From Liquidambar formosana (lineage: Eukaryota > Streptophyta > Magnoliopsida > Saxifragales > Altingiaceae), in NCBI GenBank assembly GCA_039720395.1, contig CM077824.1, positions 23,327,278-23,391,277 on the forward strand: DNA of 64,000 bases, read 5' to 3'. The notes beneath the pieces are model-generated. The model did no database searches. It worked only from the letters and a program-made list of their open reading frames with translations, and was not told where the DNA came from. Every line of letters starts with the position of its first letter. The stretch's first letter is position 1. Of this stretch, positions 44,604 through 55,995 are shown piece after piece. The position numbers and the translations under genes are program-made.

Positions 44604-46433
44604 GCCGTTTTTCCCGATTCCCTGTTTTGACCATTTTTGACCCCCGTATGCTCCGGAAGGCCAATTTTGACCATTTTGAGCTCAAATTGACTCATGCTTG
44701 AGTCAAGAGTCATGAAATTCAACCAACAAGAGATAGATATCATAATTCAAAGGTGGGGAATGCATGAACTTGGTTTAAAAAGAAGGAACTTGAAAGATAA
44801 CATAAATGCCCACATAGGCTTAGTACAAGGATTTCACAAGTTAAGAGTTTCTAGATGCTTAAATTAAGTTTCCTAAACTTAAAATAAGTGTCTTCGATGC
44901 TTCCTTCATGGTTTCCTTCTCTTGCTTGGCCCTGCTTCTTCTGTTGGTGGAGGAGGTGGTGGAGCCGCGGCTGGGTTGTACTGAGGGAAGGAATTAATCT
45001 GCAAGTTTTCAAGAAAATAAATGATGTGAGTACCACTTTTTAAAGAGGAAAACCAAAGATTTTCAAAAGTTTTTGATTTGAGCTATTCTTACTGGGTGTG
45101 CGTGTTCGCCCGCTCTATATGCCTCTTGCTTTGATAGGTTTAGGCTCATCCTCATCATGTCCCTCCTCAAGCTGGCATTGAGATTGATCCATTCTTGTGA
45201 ATACCCGGTGAGTGTCTGTGAAGAGAAATTGGGTAAGAAGTGTCTAATGAATAGTTGGGGATTAAGAGAATCAAGTCAACCTTGAAACTTACAGTCTCAT
45301 ATCTAGGATCTATCTGAGGAACCTCGTCCATCACGGGAGGTGCTATAGTCATGGGCACGATGTCACCTCCTTGGCACAGATCAATGGACCACCTAGGCCG
45401 TGGCAAAGGGGGCAGTGCGTCCCTATCCATGCCCTCATCATCACTATCCATATGCACCCCTGACACACCTGAGGTCGAACCCACTGTGGAATGGTGACCA
45501 CGAGCTCGCCATCCCTGAAAAGAGTGGCACATAGTCAGCTAGGAAACACTTCCAAAGCATGTATGGGGTGGAGTATGTACTTACCCCTACGGGTGGAACT
45601 CCTACGACCCTAGGAGGCATCAGGTACCTCCTACAGAAACTCTCGTAGTTCCCATTCGGAACTATGAAGTCAATCGCATCCTTGCCTCGTATAGCTTTGA
45701 TCAATTCGCGCCCCTGCAAGGAGTTGACATGTCTCATGTTCTCAGGTGGTGCCATAGGGACTGCAGCTGCATTGATGTTGCCTTTTACTTGGCGCCAAAC
45801 TCTCTCTCCAAGATACTAGTAGCGACCCATAGGACCTTCTAGGAGGATCCGCTTCTCTGTCATGTCTACACACCTATGGCATTGCTCCTCAAGGGCGTAT
45901 TTCCATTGTGCCCATGGATCCCAGTCCACCTAATTCATGAGTTGGTGTTAAGAGAAAGAATTGAAAGAAGATGGAATTCAAAAGATAAAAGCTTTAGAGA
46001 TTACTTTGTCCGCAGTAATGCAAGCCAGGAATGCCCTAGTGTGAACCCCAAAAAGTGGCCCACAAGGATTGAAAAGACAATAGGTTTGAAAAAGAAAAGG
46101 GAGTCGCCACCTTATTTTTTTAAAGGAAACAAGGAAAACCCTAAAAACAGTTTGTTTTAAGAAAACAATTTGAATGACTCCATATTTAAAAAGGAAAGGC
46201 AAAAACAGTCTTTTGGAAACCAAAGAAATTGGGATTCGGAGGCTAAGTTATGACATGGGAAGGTTCTAGGCAAAGCCTATAGGCACCCATGTCACCCTTT
46301 CGGTCTCTTAGTTTATTTGGGCTAAATTAAAGTCTTACCATACAAAAATCAGCAAGTATATCACCACAAGAATTGCATGCATATCATATATTCCATCCAT
46401 AATAAACAAACAAAAACAAAGAAGACAAAACAA

Positions 46434-46516
46434 AACTAGGATACTTAGATCCTAGGGCGGACTTGAACCTCAAAGCGCCTACGTACCATGTAGCGAAATA
46501 CATGGATCAAAGTCCA
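46434..46516 (-). other. three-stem module in the solo LTR
   Basis: Minus strand: GGACTT/AAGTCC, CCATGTA-TTTCGC-TACATGG, then CTAGGAT/ATCCTAG. Confidence 0.65.
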
Positions 46517-47560
46517 CGTAGTTCGAAGAGAATTGGGGTTAAATCCTAATATAAACCTATGGTAAAAACCCTAGGTTTCCTTATTTGAAAGATAGAAAAT
46601 TTGATATTTAAACCAAGTTTGAAATAAAAGTAACTTCCACAAGATGGAAACTTTGAGAAAAAGGCAACTTTATTTTAACAAGGAAACCTCTAGTGATTCA
46701 CCATGGATTCATATTAAGAAGTAACCCTAAAAAGGGAGAAGGGAAAAGTTAAGGAAGAAAGAAGTGAATTAGGGCACTTCCACACCCTACTTACCTTTGG
46801 AAATTACTCCAAGCAAATAGCAAGCTTAAGCAATAATAGCCCTATTTGCAATGAGGCAATTATCGCACCTGTTTACACCCTTACACGTGCTCAAAACAAG
46901 ACAAAAAGAAGAACAAAGAAATCTGGACAGAATAGTATTAAAGCCTAAATTCATCCACTAATCATGCAAATAACATAAACAGTGAATAAAACTAAACCTT
47001 AAGGCAATCCTAACACTAAGACATGCAAAAGACCCTAAAAATCCACTACATGCATGCATAAAATATCATAGTTGTTCTATATATATCATACACATAACAA
47101 CCACGAAGAAAAACCAATAAAAAAGCCTACTTTGACATGCTATATGAAACTAACCTAAAACAAGGACAATAGGAACCCTAAACTCACAATCATGCTTAAA
47201 AACCTATAGAATAGCCCTAAAGCATGCATAACTCATGATGAACAGTATTTAAACCATGTATATTAACTAACTATAGCTATAACACATGATAAAAAACTCA
47301 ACTTTAGCATGCAATAGTCCTATTCTACAAGAAACCCTAATTTAAACTTGAATAGAAGGGAGTGTTACCTTAGGAAGAGCTTCCTTGCTGCTGTAGAGAC
47401 TCTCTTGCTCTTGTGGATGACTTGAACCAATGTTTTTCAAAGCTACAGCAGGAACTCCAACTCTCCTTTAGCTCTCTCTCTCTTATTCTCTCTCAAACAC
47501 TCAGGTTTAATACATAAAGTGGCCTCCAATTGCCTCCCTTTGTGCTGAAGCATAGGGGGG

Positions 47561-47568
47561 TATTTATA
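47561..47568 (-). promoter_or_regulatory. TATA box of the solo LTR
   Basis: TATAAATA on the minus strand. Confidence 0.6.
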
Positions 47569-47753
47569 GAGTTCAATTAGGATAAATCAATGGCTAGGAT
47601 TAAAACCCTAAAATTTAATCCAAGGGTCATTACAGACTCCCTTGGTGCTTAAGAAACTCAAAAGTTACCAAAAATTAGAAGGAAAGTCGTCCAAAAGAGT
47701 CCCAAGCCGTCAAAATAGGGAAGGAATCCCGTTTCAGCAAAAATAGGTAAGTG

Positions 47754-47836
47754 GCCTCGGGTGACCACCAGGCCTTGGGTGGCTAGCCACCAGGGGCTGG
47801 GCGGCTAGCCTCCCGGGCTTGGGTGGTCACCCGAGC
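47754..47836 (-). promoter_or_regulatory. GC-rich palindrome array in the solo LTR
   Basis: CCTCGGGTGACCACC and GGTGGTCACCCGAG enclose TGGCTAGCCA and GGCGGCTAGCC. Confidence 0.65.
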
Positions 47837-49426
47837 CCACTTCAGTTTTTTGACATTTTTGGACTCTGTTGCCTTCTAGGAGTGTTTTGGGGTCAAATTA
47901 ACTCCGATTTTGATGAAACGAAAGCCAAAACGACCGTGTTTCGATGAGGAAGACATTTTTGAACATTTTAGGATGAAAACCACTAACCATGGGGGCATGG
48001 TTAGGTTTGACAAAGGCGGTTAACCGCTATGCTCTACCTTTGTAAAGCATAGGTATACACATAGGATTGAACCAAATGTTTTCCAAACCAAAATTAAACT
48101 TTCTAAAACATTTTTAGGGATAAAATGAAGACTAGTTAAAGTCAATTTGAAAAGATTTGGTTGGTAATTGTGAGTCAATTTAAGCTAACCCAAGGAAGGG
48201 TCAATTAACTAACTTGAACCATATTGAGCCATTTTAACCCTAAGCCATTGATTCATCAAATTGAACCTAGAAATACCTCATATGCATCAATATGAACTCC
48301 AATTGACAACTTGGAGATCATTTCAAGGTCAGAGGAAAAGTTTGTGACCTAAAAGACGATTATACCCCTCAAGTCACAAAAGTCCTTATTATCCCTCAAG
48401 ATCAACTCCGAATTGAACCAAAATTCATGTCCAATGTCCTTGTGACTCTAGAAAACTAATGCAAGCAACTAGACTCAAAAACAAAACAAAAACCTACATG
48501 AAATGGTGAGCCCTAGTAAGGTGGTGCAAAAATGGGGTGTGACACCTAGCATGGGCATAGTCGTGCTTATTGTCCACTGAATCACACCTGTTGTCGATGT
48601 GATAATTGGACATCACAGGCCATGAAGGATCATTGTCAATGAGGGGGGGACGCTCAAACCCCAAGTACTCGTAGTACCAAATCTGTTTTCAAAAAAGAAA
48701 ATGAATTTCAAAAGAAAGTGATAATGTGTACTCATTGCAAATATTATTAGAAAGGAAATTTGTGGGTTGATTTACCTCCCAGATAAAGGACATCCCGTAG
48801 TGGTTTGTGCTCACTCCACGCGATCTATCACTCATAGACCTATACAGTACAGCAAGAGCAGCATTACCCCAGTTGTAATCGCCCATCCCCCAAACATCCT
48901 CCATGCAAGCAAGATGTCCTAAAGGAGCAATATCACCAGAGCTAGCAAAGAATATGCTAGACAACATATATAGCATAAATGCTCGGGCAAGACAAGATGG
49001 ATCCGCGTCATCCTCTTCTCTTTGATCGCCAAAATGAATCTTTAGCCAAGTTCGGCGCACTCCACCCCTTTGAACAGGTACCATGGTCCCGAGTTGTTCC
49101 AAGAGATAATGGGGATCCCCGTGAGCATTCTCATAGTAAGATAATCTCCGCCCACCTAGGCGAAGTCCGGTAATGACAGTGATGTCTGTTGGGGTAAGAG
49201 TCATTTCCCCAAAGCTGAAATGAAACGTGTTGGTGGTGTCCCACCACAACTCAGTGAGGGCCAGCAAAGCTTGTCTATCCCTCTGCTCCACCCACAAAGC
49301 GCTCAGAAAGTCTCCAAAACCCGCATTAACTATAATTTTCTGGGTTTCGGGTTGCCGTGTGGCCATTTTTCGCCACCATTCAATAACTCCCCCGAGGGCA
49401 TGTCTTGTCTTGTCCTCAAAATTTGG

Positions 49427-50251
49427 CTACAAAGAATAAAGGAAATCATGGAAATTGTTATTTTGAGTATTTGCTATGCTTAATGAATAACTCAAGAATG
49501 TTTAAATTCATGGTTTTTCAAGATTTTCAAAAGTTTACACATAAGGAAAGAAAGTTTTTGCAAAGGTAAGTGTTTCAAAAATCAAAGGTTAGCATTCAAA
49601 GAGAATACCCATGAGTTTTCCTTGGGTTGGTTAAAGCATTTGAAAAGAAAAAGAATGATTTTATTCTCTTGGGAATTTTATCAAACACTTGGTAGGCATA
49701 GTTATGCCCACATGATTTTTGTAAAGAAAAAATGTTTTTAAACTCATAGGTCAACTCCTTGGAAAATACCTTTGATAGTTTGTTCAAGAACTTTTGGCAT
49801 TTGAAAGCAAAAAGAATGATTTTATTCTCTTGGGAATTTTATCAAACACTTAGTGGGCATAGTTATGCCTACAAGGTTTTTTGTAAAGAAAAGAACTTCA
49901 AAATCCATGGGTTAGCATTCTAGAGAATGCTCTTGAGTTCACTTTTGATTATCTTGACCATTTGAAAGCAAAAAGAAAGATTTTATTCTCTTGGGAATTT
50001 TATCAAACACTTGGTGGGCATAGTTATGCCTATGTTGGAAAATGAGGTCTTTGTATATGGAAAACTCCCAAAAGTTGTCAAAATAACAAGAACTCAATGC
50101 ATTTCATTCATAAGAATAGCAAATATTTGAAAAGAAACAATGAAATGAAAGAATAAGAATGAACTTGGAGGAGTTGGGAATTATCTTTCCTCATTCATGG
50201 AATGGATGTAGGAGAGATGATTGTTGGGTTCCAAGAGCAAGCTATCCGGTT
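49427..50251 (-). other. likely first intron or 5' region of the PMD gene, with a tandem repeat
   Basis: Exon A begins after TTCTTTGTAG (minus strand). The phrase TTTTATTCTCTTGGGAATTT with ATCAAACACTT and GGGCATAGTTATGCC recurs near 49650, 49815 and 49980, giving an approximately 160-bp tandem repeat. GGCATAGTTATGCC is itself palindromic. No other gene is seen. Confidence 0.55.
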
Positions 50252-50338
50252 GACCTCATAATGAGGTGCTTTGTATGTTTTCTTGATGAAGTGATGTGGA
50301 TATTTTGCATCGGAATATTTATTTGATGAAGAACTCAT
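50252..50338 (-). other. possible 5' coding exon of the PMD gene
   Basis: ATG at 50336-50338 reads MSSSSNKYSDAKYPHHFIKK and can reach a phase-0 GT at about 50251 (GAG then GTCAAC), matching the phase of exon A. The donor is weak, so this exon is tentative. Confidence 0.35.
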
Positions 50339-50582
50339 GTTGGGTGTTCTTGAGAAAATGGGTTTGATTTGAAAAAGTAAGTTGGGAAGGTTGATTTGAT
50401 GAATCAAAGGTTGTTTTGATTCCTTGAAAGTGATGTTGTTGGTGTTTAATCACCACAATGATTCAAGTTTAATGCCAAATTTTTGGTATTTTGGAGTTGG
50501 GAATGTTGGGTTTTGGGTTTCTAGAGAGAGAAGCTCTCAAAAACCAAGTTGGAAGGATGAACAAATGAAGGAAGGTGCAAAG

Positions 50583-50589
50583 CTTTATA
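50583..50589 (-). promoter_or_regulatory. TATA box of the PMD gene
   Basis: Minus-strand GGCTATAAAGC, about 245 bp before the tentative first ATG. Confidence 0.5.
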
Positions 50590-50626
50590 GCCAAAACACC
50601 AAAAATGTGCAGCAGAAAATTCACTG

Positions 50627-50702
50627 TCGGGTGACCGGTTGGCCCCAACCGGTCCAACCGGTTCACCAACTGGTCCAACCGGTTCGGTCCAACCGGTCCC
50701 CC
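50627..50702 (-). promoter_or_regulatory. AACCGGT palindrome array upstream of the PMD gene
   Basis: GGTGACCGGTT at one end, then repeated GGTCCAACCGG words. This is the third such array in element 2. Confidence 0.7.
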
Positions 50703-50999
50703 AAATCGGTTTTTCGTTTTGTGCATTTTTCGCACAATTTCGCTTAACCGGGCCCCTTTTCGCTTGATTTTTTGATGAAATTCATCTTAAAAAGCCTAGA
50801 ACCTGATGTGAATGATTTGAAATGAATGAAATGATGAGTGATTAGTCACTAATTGAATTATTAGTGCACTCATGGTGATATTTGCAAGCCCACTTTGACA
50901 ATTACCTTGTTAAAAGGCTTTATCTTTGGATGATGGAAGGATGATGCTTATGATATTTGTTTGCAACCATGGAATTTTATATTCCTTGATTTCTTGTGA
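50703..50999. other. spacer upstream of the PMD promoter; nothing recognised
   Basis: AT-rich sequence with no coding support; it leads into the hairpin region. Confidence 0.5.
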
Positions 51000-51960
51000 T
51001 TGAGTTGCTATTGCTATTTATTTCTTGAGGAAATTATAGCACGTTGGGATTAATTGAATGTTCTTGCTTATTTTTAATCCTCGGGTTAAAATAAAGCTTT
51101 GTTGATTAGATGATGAGTTGATTGGATGCTTGAGATGCTTTGTAAGGATCATGAAATTGTTATCTCTTGATTCTTTAGGATGAATTGACATTGCTATTAA
51201 TTTCTTGAGGAGATTATAGCATAATTAGAGTGTGTGCTTTGCTTAATTTTAACAAAGATTGTTAAAATAAAGCGTATGAATGCTTGATTGGAATTGGTTT
51301 TGGAAAGTATGTTTAAATGACTCTTTGAGTCACATACATGGATTATCTTGCATTGCTATTAATTTCTTGAGGAAATTATAGTACGTTTGGAATATTTGCT
51401 CCACTTAATTTTAACAAAGATTGTTAAAATAAAGCTTGTTATTGCTTGGATAGAAGTGTTTGTGATAGTATGTTTAAATGACTCTTTGAGTCACATACAT
51501 GGATTGCTTTGCATTGCTATTTATTTCTTGAGGAAATTATAGCACAATGAATGGATTGCCCTCACTTGATTTTAACAAAGTTATTAAAATTAAAGTTTCA
51601 TGATTTTGTTTAGTAAGCATAGTGTGTTTAAATGACCCTTGTGGTCACACACGCCCCCTATTTTGTGCGAGGTCTCTCATCCAGTGAGGTGAGCGTACAT
51701 TATGGAAGCATACGAGGTCTCTCATCCAGTGAGGTGAGCGTATAAAGGTATAGTGTGTTTAAATGATCCTTGTGGTCACACACGCCCCCTATCTTGTGCG
51801 TGTCCTCATTATAAAGAATGAGCGTACATTATAGGAGCATATGTGTTCCTATTAGAAAGAATAAGCATATGAGAGTACCGTGTGTTTAAATGACTTTCGA
51901 GTCACACACAAACCCCCTCTATTTTGTACAAGTGTGCATTATAGCGGTCATGAACATCCT
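51000..51960 (+). repeat. hairpin-rich repeat region of element 2
   Basis: Recurring inverted repeats: TGCTAT..ATTTC-TTGAG-GAAAT..ATAGCA (near 51010, 51190, 51350, 51515), TTTTAACAA-AGA-TTGTTAAAA (51248, 51408), TGACTC-TTT-GAGTCA (51319, 51478), TGACC-CTTGT-GGTCA (51633), TGACT-TTCG-AGTCA (51890), and CTCATT..AATGAG forms near 51800. Arms change in pairs between copies. No protein-coding signal is seen. Confidence 0.75.
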
Positions 51961-52032
51961 CAGTAGTTACTGTTGAAGTTCAAAGCCTTGGTTATTTGCC
52001 CTTTCCTTGTGAAAATGGGCTGTCTTTTCTAA

Positions 52033-52076
52033 CATTGGTGTCGCTTGCGAAGCAAACTCCACCAATGAGGGGCATC
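52033..52076 (+). promoter_or_regulatory. hairpin and polypurine tract of element 2
   Basis: CATTGGTG pairs with CACCAATG around a short TTGC-GAA-GCAA stem. AATGAGGGG follows in the 3' arm, and the LTR starts at 52077. Confidence 0.65.
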
Positions 52077-52719
52077 TGTAGACACCCCATTTTCACCCCC
52101 ATGAGATCATGATATCATTTGGTTAGGTTTAGAAGCATGTAGGAGTCCCTAAGCCTTAAAGGACAATTTTGCCCTTTTAAGCCTTACGAGAATAGGTCAT
52201 CATCGCATGCATATTTTTGTCTCTTTATTGAGTCCCATCACTTGCATTTAGTTTCTAGGATCATTTTGGATATGTGTGTCAAATTTGGCTCAATTCCAGA
52301 TAGGTTTGGATAGCTAATTAGAACTTTTGCGACTTGAAGGGCAATTTCGTCTTTTACTTCGTATATTTTCCAATTGACTTCCAAATTTGTTCCAGAGTGT
52401 TCCATTGACCTTAGAATGATGAAATGAATCTAATTGAAGTGCCAATTTAATTTATTGATAGGTTTGGGATTGGTTCACCACATTACCTTATGCTTAATTG
52501 ACCGTTTTTCGGGTAATCGCCTCATGAAAACCCAGCCACTTGACCGTGGTTAGGGATTCTTGGTTCAAGAGTATTCTAGGCTTATTCTACATTGAATCCT
52601 TGAAATTTTGGCTTTTGAATCACTCAAATCGGAGTTAAAATGAAGAATTTAAGTCCGTTTGAAGTTAGGAGTCCAAGCCGAGTCAAGAATCCTCAAAACC
52701 GAGGAAACCTAATCTCACT

Positions 52720-52776
52720 CTCGGGTGACCGGTTCACCCAACCGGTCCAACCGGTTCACCCAACCGGTCACCCGAG
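52720..52776 (+). promoter_or_regulatory. AACCGGT palindrome array in the element 2 LTR
   Basis: CTCGGGTGACCGGTT and AACCGGTCACCCGAG are outer inverted arms, with GGTCCAACCGGTTCACC between. It lies 198 bp before the TATA box. Confidence 0.7.
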
Positions 52777-52973
52777 CCCTTCGTCCTGATTTTTCTCTTT
52801 TTGAGTTTTTGACGAAATGGGACTCTACTACTCCGATTTTCTGCCTTCTAAAGGACTTCTAAGCCTATTGGGAGGTGGTTTTGAGTTGTTTAACATTCAT
52901 GGGATTTAATTACAGCCCTAGATTGATTTTATGGTGAATTAATCTCAACCATTGGTTCATATGGTTGGTTGGT

Positions 52974-52981
52974 TATAAATA
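52974..52981 (+). promoter_or_regulatory. TATA box of the element 2 LTR
   Basis: TATAAATA followed by GAGGCTC. Confidence 0.65.
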
Positions 52982-54677
52982 GAGGCTCATTCATTAGCAT
53001 AAGGGACTTTTGGCTGGACTTTTTGGCTTATTTGACACTTCATATTCATAAGAGAGAGAGGGACCACGAATTTGCACACACCCATATCACTTGGAGGAGG
53101 CTTTCTACTGCAATTTCAAAGGAGAACTAGAAGGGAACCAAGCCAAAGAGAAGGAAGAACGCAGCGAAGACCCTTGCTTTATTGTAAGTCTCCTTTGCTT
53201 TCTTTTACAATTCCTTCTTCTTCTACTCCATTCTCTGCATAGTTATGGTTTAGAATTGATTTAGGAATCATATATAATCTATATTTTAGAGTGTATATGA
53301 TTCAAATATGATGAGAATGCATGTTAGTGGATTAGGATTGCGAATTGCTTGCTGTTAGGATAGTTTCTCTCTTAAGGATAGAGGTACGTTTTGCATGAAA
53401 AATCAATTGGTGTGTTTAGGCCGTTTTCTCTTCATGGTTCAATTATATGCATGATTTTAAGCATCTTTTGTATAGGACACTTGCTGTGTAAGCCTCGCCT
53501 TCATAGGTGTATGGATGATTATCCTTTTCGAGGATAATTATCGTCCTTAGAGGGTGAGGCTGTGCATGGGTGCTTTCTAGAGTGTGTTTAAGTGCGCTGT
53601 GAGTTTCTTTGCATTCTTAGGTATATATTTTACGTAGGATATGTGAAGAAACCATTCATACGGAGTGATTTCTACGTAAAATTATCTCCGGATAGTTTTA
53701 CTTAAGAAAGCTCGCCGTAAGGATGATTATTTCACATTCTTACATAAAGTACTTATCTAAGGCATCATGTTAGGTTTTCTTTTCATGTTTAGGATTGTCA
53801 TATGATATTTTCATCATGGTAATGCCTATTTAGCATGTTTTTGATAGTTTTGTGCATGTTAGGGTGTTTAGAGCATATAGGAGCATATAGGATTGAGTTT
53901 TTCTTTTGATTTTTGTTATTTGCATGAGTGTTAGGTCATTATATGCATATTTAGTATTCTGTCCAGATTTGATTTAGGTCTTCTAATGATGATTTGAGCA
54001 TGAATATGAATGATTTGAGCTTAATAATTGCCTTATAGAATACATAAGGTGATTAATTGGTGATTTCTCGATGTTTCGGGATGATTTGCATGAGTGTTAG
54101 GTCATTATATGCATATTTAGTATTCTGTCCAGATTTGAATTAGGTCTTCTATTGATGATTTGAGCATGAATATGGTTGATTTGAGCTTAATAATTGCCCT
54201 ATAGAATACATGGGGTGATTAATTGGTGTTTTCTCGATGTTTCGGGATAATTTGCATATGGTAAGTGGTTTATGGTAAGTTGTGTATGAATTGTTCTCTT
54301 CTCCCCCTCGGGTTATTGTCTTTACTTTGAATTAGAAGTCCTAAGTTTCCAACTCTCTTAAAATTCTGTTTTAATTAGAGTTCTATCTCTTTTAAAACTC
54401 TACTTTTCTTAAACTTCTGTTTTAATTAGAGTTCTATCTCTTTTAGAATTCTACTTTTCTCAAACTCTTTTTTTAATTAGAGTTCTATCTCTTTTAGAAT
54501 TCTATTTTTCTCAAACTTCTTTTTGGATAAGAGTTCTATCTCTTTTCAACTTCTATCTTTTCTTAAATTCCTTTTTTGGAAATCTTTCTTCTTTTAAAAC
54601 TCTTCTTTTCTTTTAATGGAAACTTAGGGTTTATAGTTCATTGTAAAGGGAGTAACCCCTTCTCAATCGAACTACGT

Positions 54678-54764
54678 GGACTTTGATCCTTACATCTTTG
54701 TATGTAAGGTACGTAGGCGCTCATTTGATGTTCAAGTCCGCCCTAGGATACTAAGTATCCTAGG
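54678..54764 (+). other. three-stem module in the element 2 LTR
   Basis: GGACTT/AAGTCC encloses CCTTACAT-CTTTGT-ATGTAAGG, followed by CCTAGGATAC/GTATCCTAGG and a long T run. The inner hairpin differs from family A by paired changes. Confidence 0.7.
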
Positions 54765-55553
54765 TTTTTTCTTTTTCCTTCTTTTCTTCTTTCTTTCTAC
54801 CCATTTGTCCATCACATATATGCTAGTGGAGTAGGATGGACCCATGCTTATACATTTATCCATCACATATTTGTTAGTGGATAGGATGGATTTGTTTGCT
54901 TACTCATTTATCCATCACATATTTGCTAGTGGATAGGATGGACTTGTTTGCTCATTCTCTCTATCTCTTACTTGCTTTCTATATCTCTCATATCTGTTCA
55001 TGGATGTTTACATGCTTTATGGATGTTTACTGCTTTATGGATGTTCATGGATGAATGCGATTGGTTTATGGATGATTCTTTGCATATGCATGGTGACTAA
55101 TTAGGAAGTGATTGAAATAGCCCATATAAATTCAGAGACCCATTTTGGGGCGATGTGGGTGCCTATAGGATGTTTCCTAGAACCTTCCCACATCGTAACT
55201 TAGTCTCCGAATCCTCTCTTGTTTTGATAGACCTGCTTTTCCTTGATCGGAGTCATGAGGTTTGTTTTTCAAAGGTTTTCTTTAAAAACTGTTTTTATGG
55301 TTTTCCTCTTTTCCTAAAAATGAGGTGGCGACTCCTTGTTTGTTTTGTTTTTGTGAACCTTTTAAAAACCAGATTTTTATTAATTTAAATCTCTACAAGT
55401 CTTTTTAAAAGAAGGGTTCTCCTTCCTCCCTTGGATCGAAACCCGTGGTTCACAACATCATTGCAATGATGTCATCATGTGACTTGCACACTACTTCATT
55501 TTACAAGTGATTAAAAACTGGCCATAACTTGAGATTCTAAATTCCGATTGATG

Positions 55554-55640
55554 CGATTCAAGATGTGTTGGGAAGGTCTTGATGTGATCTTTAATTTGAC
55601 TAGGATATCACCTGATGATTGTAGATAGCTTGCTTTTTGG
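55554..55640 (+). repeat. 87-bp direct repeat, left copy
   Basis: It matches 58633-58719 with three differences seen by eye (both contain GATTCAAGATGTGTTGGGAA and GATAGCTTGCTTTTTGG). Confidence 0.9.
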
Positions 55641-55850
55641 TCACTCCAAATAGTAAGTGGGTCACTCCAAATAGTAAGTCGGTCACTCCAAATGATAAGT
55701 TGGTCACTTTTGGTCACTCTAAATGGTAAGTTGGTCACTTTTAGTCACTCCAAATGGTAATTAGATCACTTCAAATACTAAGTTGGTCACTTTTGGTCAC
55801 TCCAAATGGTAAGTTGGTCATTCCAAATGGTAAGGAAATGATAATTACTA
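55641..55850 (+). repeat. tandem repeat of about 20 bp
   Basis: TCACTCCAAATAGTAAGT and variants (GGTCAC, CAAATGGTAAGTTGG) are repeated about ten times. Confidence 0.85.
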
Positions 55851-55995
55851 AATGGTCCATGGTTCACACAAAATAGTAAGTGGTTCACACGAAGTATTTG
55901 GTAGGAAAACCATCATTAAATAGTAACCCATTTGTTTTCGGTACCTTCGGATGCTTTTCAGTATGGTACCCAATATATATATATATATATATACA

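Larger units (their letters stand above)
46040..48544 (-). mobile_element. solo LTR (Tat type) in exon B of the PMD gene
   Basis: 2505 bp; minus strand TGTCACACCCC to GGGGTTCACA. The 5-bp duplication CCTAG lies at 46035-46039 and 48545-48549. It has TATA at 47561-47568, a palindrome array at 47754-47836 and the three-stem module at 46434-46516. Its start resembles element 1's LTR, but its palindrome array is of the GGCTAGCC type. Confidence 0.93.
44906..49426 (-). pseudogene. antisense gene 2 of element 2: multi-exon plant mobile domain (PMD) gene
   Basis: Exons read on the minus strand with GT-AG borders, all in phase: A 49426-48776, B 48682-46005 (split by the solo LTR), C 45929-45585, D 45514-45293, E 45215-45093, F 44998-44906 ending in TGA. 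Exon A has an in-frame ATG at 49364-49366; a possible 5' exon lies at 50338-50252. PMD hallmarks are SFGEMTLTPTDITVITGLRLGG, LARAFMLYMLSSIFF and WGNAALAVLYRSM (exon A), then IWYYEYLGFERPP (exon B). Exon D is acidic; exon F ends in a proline run (APPPPPPTEE) and SKRRKP. Damage: solo LTR in exon B and an in-frame TAG at 45816-45818 in exon C. From the ATG it would be about 513 codons. PMD proteins are plant gene-silencing or mobile-element proteins; the role here is unknown. Confidence 0.82.
37958..55454 (+). mobile_element. Element 2: Tat-like Ty3/gypsy element, 5' part outside the window
   Basis: It runs from the pro end of gag-pro through pol, two antisense genes, repeats and polypurine tract to a 3' LTR that starts TGTAGACACCCC and ends GGTTCACA. 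The bases after the LTR are ACATC (55455-55459), the expected target duplication. Its 5' LTR, PBS and gag should lie upstream of the window, beyond element 3. Palindrome arrays of the AACCGGT type occur in both its LTR and its antisense promoters, which supports assigning all these parts to one element. Confidence 0.85.
52077..55454 (+). repeat. 3' LTR of element 2 (family B)
   Basis: 3378 bp, TGTAGACACCCC to GGTTCACA. Only patches match the other LTRs: the start, the three-stem module, the GTGCCTATAGG block and AGGTGGCGACTCC. It has a palindrome array (52720-52776) and TATA box (52974-52981). An approximately 170-bp internal duplication with TATTCTGTCCAGATTTGA lies near 53925-54250. Confidence 0.9.

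Noticed and set aside
45876..46160. 94-codon plus-strand ORF
   Set aside because: It crosses from the PMD exon into the solo LTR, so it is a junction artefact.
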